DNA of 45,899 nucleotides, from contig VGYW01000006.1 of assembly GCA_016872875.1 (NCBI GenBank), forward strand, positions 1 through 45,899, written 5' to 3'. The position numbers and the translations under genes are program-made. The stretch's first letter is position 1; every line of letters begins with the position of its first letter. The stretch comes from Planctomycetota bacterium (lineage in GTDB: Bacteria > Planctomycetota > PUPC01 > DSUN01). The notes beneath the pieces were generated by a model that was given only the letters and a program-made list of their open reading frames with translations, was not told where the DNA came from and ran no database searches. Shown here piece after piece: positions 16,528-24,527 of the stretch.

Positions 16528-16940
16528 GGACGCAGGAGATAGCTGCGCACCTCGATGCAGCCGCCGAGGCACTAGGCGATGCCGAGGCGTTGCTCGCTCG
16601 TGGGTCGCTTCGCTCTGCGTCATCGAGGGCATACTACACGATGTTCTACTGCGCCAGCGCGCTTCTGCTGACTAAGGGCATGAGTTTCTCTCGTCATGGA
16701 AACGTTGTCGCGGCCTTTGGCCGTGAGTTCGCAAAGACGAATCTGCTGGACAGGAAGTTCCACTTCTACATCCTCCAAGGCTTCGACACTCGGCATCTGA
16801 GTGACTACCTCGTCACTCGCAGGGTTACGAAGGAGACCGCGGAAATCACCGTCCAGCGCGCCCGCGAGTTTCTCGAAGCCACGCGTGCGTACCTTGCCAG
16901 CAATCCACAGGCACCCTCAGACCCCGCCACCTCTCGGTAG
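16524..16940 (+). CDS. HEPN domain protein, putative RNase toxin
   Basis: 138 residues, mostly alpha-helical. It carries the HEPN core SRAYYTMFYCASALLLTKGM followed by FSRHGNVVAAFGREF. Many HEPN toxins use an R-x(4-6)-H motif to cut RNA; that exact motif is not obvious here, where SRHG occupies the equivalent place, so activity is uncertain. The overlap with the upstream nucleotidyltransferase gene is the classic two-gene toxin-antitoxin or detoxification layout. The gene ends 13 nt before the start of the large secreted protein at 16954. Confidence 0.85.
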   Translation: MRTQEIAAHLDAAAEALGDAEALLARGSLRSASSRAYYTMFYCASALLLTKGMSFSRHGNVVAAFGREFAKTNLLDRKFHFYILQGFDTRHLSDYLVTRRVTKETAEITVQRAREFLEATRAYLASNPQAPSDPATSR

Positions 16941-16953
16941 GGGGCACAGGAAC

Positions 16954-19900
16954 ATGGGCCGGCTCGCCTCCGTCCTGTCCGTGTTGATCGCCGCACGCGG
17001 TTGGGGAGCGGAACTCCACAACCCCTCGATACGTCTGCCGCTGATGGCGAAGGCGCCGACGATTGACGGTGTGATCGGCGAGGAAGAGTGGGCCGGGGCG
17101 ACGAGGCAGATTGGGTTCTCGTCGCATGGGAGAAAACGCCTGGCGAGCCGCGAGGGCGTCTTCTGGCTCGGCTCCGATGGCAAAGAGCTCTTCATCGCGG
17201 CCAAGACCGAGCTGCCGCCCGAGGGTGGGCTGCTCACCCGCGTCCAGCCGCGCGAGAACGTGGACACCCAGGCCTATCGCGACGATTCGCTCGAGCTATG
17301 GTTCGACCCCTTCCGCTCTGTCAAGGGCCATCAGCGAACCTGCTACCAGATCATCGTCAACGCCCTCGGCGCCATCTACGACATCGCGCACGACAAGACG
17401 AAGGGCATGACCTCCACCGCCTGGCGGGTGAACTGGCGCTTCGCCAGCAAGGAGTTCGTAGTGCGGCCTTCAGGCCGTATCCCGGCCGAGAGCTGGTGGT
17501 GCGCCGAGATCTCGATTCCGCTCGATTCCTTCGATTTCATCGGCGCCTTGCCCGGCTCCGAATGGGGCATCCGCATCGGACGCAACTGGCAGCAGCCCTG
17601 GGAGCAAAGCGAGTGGTCGCCCACACCCATCGCCTACGACGACCCCGAGACGATGCCCGTCGTCCGCTGGGAGAAGACCGCACCCGTCGTCCAGATGCTC
17701 GAACTCGCCGACGCGAAGGCCAACAAGGCCGCCCTCGCCACCAGCCTCACCAATCCCACCGACAAGCCGATGGCCCTCAAGGTCGCCCTCTCCAACAAGC
17801 ACGTGGACAGCCCCGCGACCGAGAAGGCCGAGGACGTGTCCCTCGCCCCGGGCGAATCGAAGACCGTTCGCCTCGACGGCTCCACCTATCCGAAGGGCGA
17901 CAATCTCGCCACCCTCGCCGTGACCAGCGCCGACGGCAAGGCCACCTTCTTCTCCCGCGACTTCGCTTGGAGCCTTGAGAAGCCCGAAGGCCGCTGGAAG
18001 GTCGCCCTCCACGAGCGCGAGGCCATCGAGCTGGCCTTCGGCTACTACCCCTACCACAACAAGCTCAAGGCCCGGCTCGACGTGAGCAGCCTCCCCGCCG
18101 CCAAAGAGGTCACGGGCGCGACCCTGGTTGTCCGCCGCAAGGGGGCGGCCGAGTCCATCGCCCGCGTCCCCATGCCGCCCCTCAAGAATGGCCGCTGCGA
18201 ACTCGTTGCCGACCTGCCGAAGCTCGCCGAGGGCACTTACGAGGTCCTCGCCGAGCTTGCCGGCGGGAAAGGCGTCCCCAAGGAATCGCCCGTCAAGGAG
18301 TTCCTCCGCAAGGTCTTCCCCTGGGAGCACAACAAGCTCGGCACCTCCGACAAGGCCATGCCCCCGTTCACCCCGCTGGAGGTCGAGGGGAAGACTGTCC
18401 GTGCCGTTCTGCGTGGCCACGTCATGAACCGGCACGGGCTATGGGACCAGGTGATCAGCAAGGGAACGCCACTGCTCGCCGAACCGATGAGGTGGGATAT
18501 CCACAGCACGATCATCCCCTGGGGTATCCAGGGCCTCTTCGGCGACCCCGAGAAGGTGAGCGACGCTCGTGTGATGGTCCGGGGTATGGTGAGCTACACT
18601 CCCATGCAGGCCTTGGTCACGGACGAGTACGACATGGATGGAATGATGAAGGTCACGTTCGAGCCCGAACTGGCGGGCGACGAACCGTTCGACCGACTCG
18701 ACTTGGTCATCCCGCTGCGCGACGATGTCGCCAAGCTCATGCATGTCTGCGGCGATGGGCTGCGGTTCAACTATGCCGGCGAGGTGCCGAAGGGGGAGGG
18801 GGTGGTTTGGGACAGCCGCAAGGCGTCGCGGCTGGAGATCGCGGGCACGTTCATCCCCTACATCTGGCTCGGGGACGAGGAGCGCGGCATCGCGTGGTTC
18901 GCCGACAGCGACAAGGGCTGGTATCTTGACGACAGGAAGCCTGCCCTCGAACTCATCCGCCGGAAGGGCGTGGTCGAGTTGCGGGTGCATTTCATCACAA
19001 AGAAGACAGCGCTCTACGCAGGGAAGAAGCCCGCTATCGTCTTCGGTCTCCAGGCCACGCCCACCAAGCCGATGATGGCCAAGCCCTCGTGGCGGCGCAT
19101 CAACTCACTTGTGGGCAAGGCTCCTGACTTCCTTCGCTACCACACCCTCGGCGCGACCTACTACTGGGGCGGCATTGACTTCGATGTCTTCCCCCGCGAC
19201 AAGGACACCTCGATCTACGACAAGTTCGCCGAAATCCGCCGCACGGGCAAGGAGGACCGCCCCTTCTTCGAGAACTGGCTCCGCAAGTACGCCCCCGACG
19301 GCCAGCGCGACAAGATGTGGGACGCCCATATCTGGAGCGGCGTCGGCTCATTCAAGGGCCAGCCCGACATCATGATCCCCTACACCAACGCCCGCGGCTG
19401 CGGACGCTGCGAGGACTTCACGGTCTTCCAGGACGAATGGCTCGTGAGCGACTACACGGGTCGCGCCGCCACCTCCGTCGCCTACGACATTGACCCCGTG
19501 CCCAGCTTCCAGGACTTCGCGCTCTACTACTTCGAGAAGATGCTCGACAGCGGCGCCTTCGACGGCCTCTACTTCGACAACACCTTCCTCAAGGCCAACA
19601 AGAACATCGTCGGCGGCGGGGCCTACTACCGCGACGACGGCACCCTCCAGCCCGCCTGCGGCCTCTGGACGATGCGCGACTACCTCAAGCGCTGCGCCAT
19701 CCTCTGCTGGCAGAAAGGCCGCCCCTTCGTCAACATCTCCCACATGACCAACACCCAGATCGTCCCCATCAACACCTGGGCGGGGATCAACCTCGACTGG
19801 GAGTGGCGTTACGGCGACACCGACGCCCACGACCGCTTCGCCGAGGACTACGTTCGCGCGACCTCGATTGGCCTCCAGACCGGCAGCCGCCCCACCGTTC

Positions 19901-20340
19901 TCCTCGGCCTCCACGCCACCAAGAAAGAGCTTCAGCCCTGGGTCGCGCGCACCTGCCTCGCCTGGTGCCTCGTCCACGAAATCTACCCCGCGTGGAGCTA
20001 CGGCGAGCCGTTCCAGACCGTCTTCAAGAAGCTCTACGACTTCGGCTACGGCACGGATGCCTGCCGCGTGCTCCGCTACTGGGAGAAGCAGCCGATTCGC
20101 ATCGAGGGCATCGAAGCCAAGGCCCTCGTGGCTGCCAAGCCCGGCGCCGTCGCCATCTTCACCACCAACACCGGCCAGGACGGAGTCTGCCGCCTCACCC
20201 TCGACAAGTCTCTTGGCCTCAAGCCCGCCGCCCCCGCCCTCGATGCCGAGACCAACAAGCCCATCGAGCGCGCCGCCGACGGCTCTTACTCCTTTCCCCT
20301 CAAGCGGCACGACTTCAAGCTCCTTCTGTGCGGCAATTGA
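16954..20340 (+). CDS. large secreted glycoside-hydrolase-like protein with N-terminal CBM9-like domain
   Basis: 1128 residues. A short signal sequence (1-19) is followed by a CBM9/DOMON-like domain at about 25-220, beginning APTIDGVIGEEEWAGATRQ. Next come Ig-like and beta-sandwich stretches, then a region at about 560-1010 resembling the TIM-barrel glycosidase-like families annotated as DUF6067 or similar. Acidic clusters that could hold catalytic residues are DGLYFDNTF and NLDWEWRYGDTD. A beta-rich C-terminal domain ends the protein. I infer extracellular polysaccharide processing; the substrate is unknown. The start is ATG at 16954, chosen for the signal sequence. Oddly, residues FVVRPSGR are encoded by half of a dispersed palindromic element at 17458-17480. 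Confidence 0.75.
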   Translation: MGRLASVLSVLIAARGWGAELHNPSIRLPLMAKAPTIDGVIGEEEWAGATRQIGFSSHGRKRLASREGVFWLGSDGKELFIAAKTELPPEGGLLTRVQPRENVDTQAYRDDSLELWFDPFRSVKGHQRTCYQIIVNALGAIYDIAHDKTKGMTSTAWRVNWRFASKEFVVRPSGRIPAESWWCAEISIPLDSFDFIGALPGSEWGIRIGRNWQQPWEQSEWSPTPIAYDDPETMPVVRWEKTAPVVQMLELADAKANKAALATSLTNPTDKPMALKVALSNKHVDSPATEKAEDVSLAPGESKTVRLDGSTYPKGDNLATLAVTSADGKATFFSRDFAWSLEKPEGRWKVALHEREAIELAFGYYPYHNKLKARLDVSSLPAAKEVTGATLVVRRKGAAESIARVPMPPLKNGRCELVADLPKLAEGTYEVLAELAGGKGVPKESPVKEFLRKVFPWEHNKLGTSDKAMPPFTPLEVEGKTVRAVLRGHVMNRHGLWDQVISKGTPLLAEPMRWDIHSTIIPWGIQGLFGDPEKVSDARVMVRGMVSYTPMQALVTDEYDMDGMMKVTFEPELAGDEPFDRLDLVIPLRDDVAKLMHVCGDGLRFNYAGEVPKGEGVVWDSRKASRLEIAGTFIPYIWLGDEERGIAWFADSDKGWYLDDRKPALELIRRKGVVELRVHFITKKTALYAGKKPAIVFGLQATPTKPMMAKPSWRRINSLVGKAPDFLRYHTLGATYYWGGIDFDVFPRDKDTSIYDKFAEIRRTGKEDRPFFENWLRKYAPDGQRDKMWDAHIWSGVGSFKGQPDIMIPYTNARGCGRCEDFTVFQDEWLVSDYTGRAATSVAYDIDPVPSFQDFALYYFEKMLDSGAFDGLYFDNTFLKANKNIVGGGAYYRDDGTLQPACGLWTMRDYLKRCAILCWQKGRPFVNISHMTNTQIVPINTWAGINLDWEWRYGDTDAHDRFAEDYVRATSIGLQTGSRPTVLLGLHATKKELQPWVARTCLAWCLVHEIYPAWSYGEPFQTVFKKLYDFGYGTDACRVLRYWEKQPIRIEGIEAKALVAAKPGAVAIFTTNTGQDGVCRLTLDKSLGLKPAAPALDAETNKPIERAADGSYSFPLKRHDFKLLLCGN
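17458..17480. repeat. half copy of the dispersed palindromic element inside a coding sequence
   Basis: Positions 17458-17478 are identical to the inverted right arm of the intergenic copy at 21512-21532 (stem GTAGTGCGG, hairpin GGCCTTCAGGCC). Here the sequence is read in frame as FVVRPSGR between two predicted beta strands of the CBM9-like domain. Confidence 0.85.
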
Positions 20341-20411
20341 GTTGCCCAGTGGAACGGCCGAGCTCGCCAACTTCGTGGTTGCGCTCCGAGCTCCGAAGGA
20401 GCGTACTGTGA

Positions 20412-20549
20412 CAGCCCAGGGCAACGCCCTGGGAAACGGCGCGAACCTCCGGTCAGCCCTGAAAGGGCGTACTGCGCCCCCCGCACGCAGTACGCCCTTT
20501 CAGGGCTGTGCATGGGGTGGCCCTCTTCCCAGGGCGTTGCCCTGGGCTG
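20412..20549. repeat. nested perfect palindrome between two secreted-protein genes
   Basis: Outer arms 20412-20435 and 20526-20549 are perfect 24-bp inverted copies. Inner arms 20455-20476 and 20486-20507 are perfect 22-bp inverted copies. A further small hairpin, GCCCC-GTT-GGGGC, follows at 20560-20572. Together with flanking sequence it fills the 266-nt gap between the genes at 16954 and 20607. Confidence 0.92.
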
Positions 20550-20606
20550 CTATAGCACGCCCCGTTGGGGCGCCAGAGCAAGGCATCGGAATTGGAAGCG
20601 TGGAAC

Positions 20607-21398
20607 GTGAGACCGGTCGTGGCCTTCCTGTCGCTTCTCCTGGGCCAGGCGCTGGCAGGGGAGTACCTGCTTCCCGCGACGCCTGCGCTCGATCTGTTCT
20701 CCGACGACATTGTGTTCTACAAGAGCTTCAACGACGAGGCGACAGGGGCGGACATGGCGGTGGGGGAGGGGAAGGCGCTGAGGGTGAATGGGAAGCTGCG
20801 CCTGAAGCCGGGGCTGTGGGGACAGGCGATGCTGTTCGGAGATGGGGAGGGGGCGGAGCTTGAATACGCTATGGCGGGGAACATGCCGGTGCCCCGGCCG
20901 GGGAGCCTGGCGTTCTGGATTTGCCCCCTTGAGTGGAAGCGGGCGGCGGATGAGCCGTCAATCTACTTTTTCCACGCCTTCGGCGCGGGCGTGATGTGCC
21001 TCCAGCGCCAGGGCGACCTGGAGGGAGGGAGGAAGCGGGGCAACTGCTTCGTCTTCACCTGTCACGGGCTGCCGGGCATCCCGAACATCACGGCCTCCAC
21101 GACGAGCGATGCGACAAGGACCTGGCGGAACGGCGAGTGGCACCTCGTGGTGATTGCGTGGCGCCCATCGCTCCTGGAGGCATATCTCGACGGCGAGGCG
21201 CTCCCGAGCATCACGCTGAAGCGCCCCATCAAGGCCGAGGAGTTCGCCAAGGGCCGCTTCCGCATCGGAGTGCTCAAGGGCGAGCCCTCGACTTCGCTCG
21301 GGCCAGGGCCGACGCTTCTCGACGACTTCGCCGTCTTCCGCCGCCCGCTGACCCCCGCCGAGGTCAAGTCCCTCTGGTCCCGCCGCCCCAAGTCCTGA
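20607..21398 (+). CDS. secreted LamG/concanavalin-A-like domain protein
   Basis: 263 residues. A signal sequence (MRPVVAFLSLLLGQALAG) is followed by a single jelly-roll domain of the LamG/concanavalin-A type: PGSLAFWICPLEW, WRNGEWHLVVIAW, AYLDGEALP and LLDDFAVFRRPLTPAEVKSL are the classical strands. Such domains bind carbohydrate or act as modules of larger enzymes; no catalytic domain is attached. The start is GTG at 20607, with GGAAG 8 nt upstream and the signal sequence beginning there; longer in-frame alternatives begin inside the palindrome cluster and are less likely. It probably works with the neighbouring glycosidase-like protein. Confidence 0.8.
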   Translation: MRPVVAFLSLLLGQALAGEYLLPATPALDLFSDDIVFYKSFNDEATGADMAVGEGKALRVNGKLRLKPGLWGQAMLFGDGEGAELEYAMAGNMPVPRPGSLAFWICPLEWKRAADEPSIYFFHAFGAGVMCLQRQGDLEGGRKRGNCFVFTCHGLPGIPNITASTTSDATRTWRNGEWHLVVIAWRPSLLEAYLDGEALPSITLKRPIKAEEFAKGRFRIGVLKGEPSTSLGPGPTLLDDFAVFRRPLTPAEVKSLWSRRPKS

Positions 21399-21484
21399 CC
21401 CCGAAAATCGACAACCGGGAACCCAAAACCCCTTCTCACGCAGAGGCGGATGAGAGAGCGGAGAAGAACTGCGCGCATACGTTT

Positions 21485-21532
21485 GTAGTGCGGGCTTCAG
21501 CCCGTACCCGAACGGCCTGAAGGCCGCACTAC
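21485..21532. repeat. dispersed palindromic element, copy B
   Basis: The outer stem is GTAGTGCGG/CCGCACTAC, with inner hairpins CGGGC-TTCA-GCCCG and GGCCTGAAGGCC. It is shorter in the middle than copy A at 648-699. The rest of the 293-nt gap (21399-21691) holds only a possible promoter. Confidence 0.9.
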
Positions 21533-21589
21533 GAACCCGCCGCCCACTCTCCTGGCACCTGGGCACTGCGCCTGGGAGCGTGAGGAAGT

Positions 21590-21619
21590 TTGCACAAGTC
21601 CACCAATTCAGGGCATAAT
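21590..21619 (+). promoter_or_regulatory. possible promoter for the small membrane protein
   Basis: TTGCAC (21590-21595) and CATAAT (21614-21619) are separated by 18 nt, about 70 nt before the ATG at 21692. The match is moderate. Confidence 0.4.
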
Positions 21620-21691
21620 TGTTGGGGGGCTCGCGCGTGGGTTCGCTCGACCGACGGTTCACGGGGTGTGAGGGTCTTGGGAGTTCGCCGC

Positions 21692-22021
21692 ATGGCCACG
21701 CCAGATGCCTGGAAGGACCCCGCGAACAGATGGGCGCGCGCTCTCTTTGTCATCATGATCGCCAACTTCTTCTCCTTTGTCGTGGTCGCGTATGTCATCG
21801 GTGGCGACGCTGTCAACGGGCACTCCGAGAACGGGCGTTACTACGTCTCTCTGCACGGCGCAGACACCGAGGTCAGCCATGCCGTGTTCATCTACAGCTA
21901 TGTCCACGCGTTGAGTCAGTTCGTGACATTCCCGCTCGGGATGATAGGGGGTTTGTGGGTTGCGACGACGCCACGACCGAGCGGGCCTTGTGCGCCCCGG
22001 CAGAAGCCCAAGGACAAGTAA
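21692..22021 (+). CDS. small two-helix membrane protein, unknown function
   Basis: 109 residues, not recognised. Two hydrophobic segments are visible: FVIMIANFFSFVVVAYVIGG (about 19-38) and a C-terminal one around FVTFPLGMIGGLWVAT (about 77-93). A polar segment (SENGRYYVSLHGADTEVSHA) joins them, so both ends probably face the same side. The tail is basic and proline-rich. The start is ATG at 21692, following a plausible promoter; the ribosome-binding site is weak. No neighbour suggests a function. Confidence 0.55.
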   Translation: MATPDAWKDPANRWARALFVIMIANFFSFVVVAYVIGGDAVNGHSENGRYYVSLHGADTEVSHAVFIYSYVHALSQFVTFPLGMIGGLWVATTPRPSGPCAPRQKPKDK

Positions 22022-22054
22022 GGCACGCCATGAGGAGGCGGCGAGCGGCGTCGC

Positions 22055-22083
22055 TTGACTCTGCGCGCGGGGTAGGCTAGCCT
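22055..22083 (+). promoter_or_regulatory. weak candidate promoter upstream of the thioredoxin-tail ORF
   Basis: TTGACT (22055-22060), a 17-nt spacer and TAGCCT (22078-22083). The -35 box is good and the -10 box poor. Confidence 0.3.
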
Positions 22084-22177
22084 CGAATGTGGCGGCGAGG
22101 GCCCGGCCGATGAACTGCCGCTGCGTGCGGCGGAAGGTTGGCCCCGGATGGGGAGGCGATGGGAAAGGAGGTGCGCG

Positions 22178-22315
22178 ATGGCCCTGGCCGGGCGCGACCT
22201 TCGCGCCGCGCTCGACGCGGTCCTGGCCAGCCGCCCCGTGCCCCCGGACCAGACGCCGAGCATGGGCTGCTCGATCAAGTGGAAGCCCGGCAACGAGCCG
22301 CCCTATGCACGATAG
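22178..22315 (+). pseudogene. thioredoxin-family C-terminal remnant, possibly still translated
   Basis: A 45-codon frame encodes GRDLRAALDAVLASRPVPPD followed by QTPSMGCSIKWKPGNEP. This matches the C-terminal tail of redoxin/thioredoxin-family proteins common in Planctomycetota. The thioredoxin fold and its CxxC active site are absent: the frame has a stop further upstream, and no neighbouring frame restores them. Remarkably, an ideal ribosome-binding site, AAAGGAGGT, sits 6 nt before the ATG, so the fragment could be expressed as a small protein. Pseudogene is the simplest reading; a repurposed microprotein is the alternative. Confidence 0.55.
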
Positions 22316-22346
22316 GGGGCGTTCGCGCAGCCGGCCCAGGCCGCTC

Positions 22347-22439
22347 GGAAGGGACATAAGGGACGAAAGGGACCTAAGGGACATCAGAGAGCATCGCTGA
22401 CATGTCCCTTAGGTCCCTTGGGTCCCTTTGGTCCCTTCG
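22347..22439. repeat. GGGACATAA-type inverted repeat at the 3' end of the OPT transporter gene
   Basis: Arms 22347-22384 and 22402-22439 are inverted copies with about five mismatches over 38 nt. Each consists of four 9-nt units of the GGGACATAA type. The loop is about 17 nt. The right arm ends 2 nt before the stop codon of the minus-strand transporter gene, so it can serve as a transcript-end hairpin, although no poly-T run follows. Confidence 0.85.
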
Positions 22440-22440
22440 G

Positions 22441-24438
22441 TTAGAAGGGGAGGCCGGAGACGGCGCGTGAGATGATGCTGATGCCGACGGCGAGCATGCC
22501 GATGAGGCCGACGCCGCAGGCGTAGCCGGCACAGAGGACGGGGACGTAGCGGCGCCACTTCTCCTCGCCGAGGCGGCGGGCGATGGCGTAGCGGCCGATG
22601 CAGGCGCCGATGAACATCGGGATGGTGGCGTTGGGCCACCCCGCGATGCCGCCGATGAGGCCGTAGTAGAAGAGAGCGGGGAGGCCCAACGCCCACACGC
22701 CAGCGTAGAGTCCCAACCCCACGCCGAAGCCAATGACGATGAGGGCGGGCTTGATGGCCTGGAGGAGCCATTGCGTGCCGCTCGACGTTGCGGTCATGAA
22801 GAGGCACTGGTTGCGGGCGTAGAAGGGCCACATCCTGGCGGTGAAGGGGTAGGTGGCCGAGGGGATTTCCTCGAGATACCAGAAGAAGGACCAGAAGAGG
22901 AAGCTGCACACTAGGCTGACCGGGATGATGAGGAGCTCGGCCTTGAGGAGGCTGGTGATTCGCGTCCGGGTGAGGTCCAGGACGCGGAAGAGGGAGGCCA
23001 CGCCGCCGTAGTCGGCGAGCGGGAGCGGGGCGAACCAGATGTCAACGCCCTGGTACTTGGCGAGGATGAAGCTGGTCTCGCGAAGGAAGGGGAAGGCCAC
23101 GCCCGAGCCCGTCAGCCCGATCATGCGGGCCGAGATGTAGGAGTTCAGCGGCGTCCACACGAACCCGAAGAAGAGGAGAATCGGGAGGGGGAACCGCGGG
23201 ACAAGGATGTGGCAGAGAACGATGTAGCAGGAGGTTGCGAAGGCGTAGATGGCGAGAGCAACCCAGAGGGGGAAGTCGCCGCGCCCCTCCGGCCGCGGGA
23301 GCGCCCCTCGGAGGCGGAAGACGCCCGAGCGGATGCAGCGGACGATGCCGATGGCGGCGACGGCGAGCGCCGTGCCGATGCCGATGCTCATCCAGAAATC
23401 CATGTCGGTGCGGAACTTCGTGAGCAGGAGGCCCATCGGCCGCTGCCAGCCGGGCAGGAGGCCCGCCTTGTAGAGGATGGGGTTGGCCACCACGGAGGTC
23501 AGGAGCGAGCTGATGAAGATGCCGACGACCATCGGGAAGGGGAGGACCATGGCGAAGAGGACGATGCCGAGGTCGAAGCTGATGCCCACGAGCGCCGCGG
23601 GCAGTACGCCGTGAGCGTTGTCCGTGAGGTCCACGAAGGGAATCGGCAGGATTTGGATCGGGTTCTGGAGTATGAGGCCGGTGAGGGCTGGGACGCCGAC
23701 GTAGACCACGGCGAAGACGATGCCGATCATGGAGCCTGTTGAGAAGACGGGCCAGCGCCAGGAGCCTTCCTTGGTGGTGGTCTCGGCGAGGGCCGTCGCG
23801 CCCTCGGCTGTGATGGGCGCGAGCGGGAACGGGAGGCGTTCGGCGTCGCTCGTGAGCCGAAAGAGCAGATAGCCCATGCCGAACCAGTTCATCCGCCCCA
23901 GCACCTGTCCGGCCAGGACGAGGAGGATGGGGACAAGCCAGTCGCGGTGGAAGAGCAGGCGGTTGATGAGGGCGGGCGAGTCGGGCGCGGGCACTGCCCA
24001 TCGCGGGATGCCCTGGGCGATGCCGAGGCCCTCGGCGGGCTGGGAGCGGATGAGGAACTGGTTCCAGATGAAGCCCGTGAACGGCCCGCCCGCGAGGTTC
24101 GCGGCGACCACGGAGGCGGCGAGGCCGCCGGCCACGTAGTAGAGGAGGTAGACCTCCTGCCGCCGGAGCGTGACGAAAGAGCGGCGTGCGACCTCGGTGA
24201 AGAGGATGATAGTGACCCACTCGGCGGCTGGGCCGAGGGTCTGCCCGGCGATGAGGCCCATGTAGATGGAGCCGGGCATCATCACGAGGCCGACGAAGAA
24301 GGCGCCCAGCACCACGCGGAGGCTGAAGCCGTCCTCGTAGGACGAGGCCGTTCCGCGTTTCGCGTTTTCAGTTTCGGGTTCGGACACGACGACAGCTCTT
24401 TCCTGTCTTCTCAGTGTCTTCCTCTGTGCTACAAACAT
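22441..24438 (-). CDS. OPT-family oligopeptide/metal-chelate transporter
   Basis: 665 residues with about 14 hydrophobic segments. OPT family features include the N-terminal block GAFFVGLVMMPGSIYMGLIAG, the alternating glycine-rich helices, and a conserved C-terminal WPNATIPMFIGACIGRYAIA. OPT proteins are proton-driven importers of oligopeptides or metal chelates in the cytoplasmic membrane. The ATG at 24438 is the longest start; a GTG at 24387 is an alternative, because the first 17 codons are made of CACAGAGGAAGACACTGAG-type repeat sequence that recurs in degenerate form at about 24500. It follows the FtsX-like gene by 89 nt on the same strand and may share its transcript. Substrate unknown. 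Confidence 0.85.
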   Translation of the reverse strand: MFVAQRKTLRRQERAVVVSEPETENAKRGTASSYEDGFSLRVVLGAFFVGLVMMPGSIYMGLIAGQTLGPAAEWVTIILFTEVARRSFVTLRRQEVYLLYYVAGGLAASVVAANLAGGPFTGFIWNQFLIRSQPAEGLGIAQGIPRWAVPAPDSPALINRLLFHRDWLVPILLVLAGQVLGRMNWFGMGYLLFRLTSDAERLPFPLAPITAEGATALAETTTKEGSWRWPVFSTGSMIGIVFAVVYVGVPALTGLILQNPIQILPIPFVDLTDNAHGVLPAALVGISFDLGIVLFAMVLPFPMVVGIFISSLLTSVVANPILYKAGLLPGWQRPMGLLLTKFRTDMDFWMSIGIGTALAVAAIGIVRCIRSGVFRLRGALPRPEGRGDFPLWVALAIYAFATSCYIVLCHILVPRFPLPILLFFGFVWTPLNSYISARMIGLTGSGVAFPFLRETSFILAKYQGVDIWFAPLPLADYGGVASLFRVLDLTRTRITSLLKAELLIIPVSLVCSFLFWSFFWYLEEIPSATYPFTARMWPFYARNQCLFMTATSSGTQWLLQAIKPALIVIGFGVGLGLYAGVWALGLPALFYYGLIGGIAGWPNATIPMFIGACIGRYAIARRLGEEKWRRYVPVLCAGYACGVGLIGMLAVGISIISRAVSGLPF

Positions 24439-24527
24439 GCAGAATCTTGTTTTCCGGAAAGATTTTTCCTCCGCGTTTGGTTGCGGCTTGCCGCGATGGG
24501 TCCTCAGTGCCCTCTGTGGTGAGCTCC

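Noticed and set aside
22347..22439. Rho-independent terminator for the OPT transporter gene
   Set aside because: The stem is long but imperfect, with no T-run after it. The same kind of hairpin occurs in non-terminator positions, so I annotate it as a repeat.
24402..24525. Two degenerate TCAGTG-CCTCTGTG repeats around the OPT gene start as a paired element
   Set aside because: They are in the same orientation and only loosely similar. They bear on the choice of start codon but do not form a clear element.
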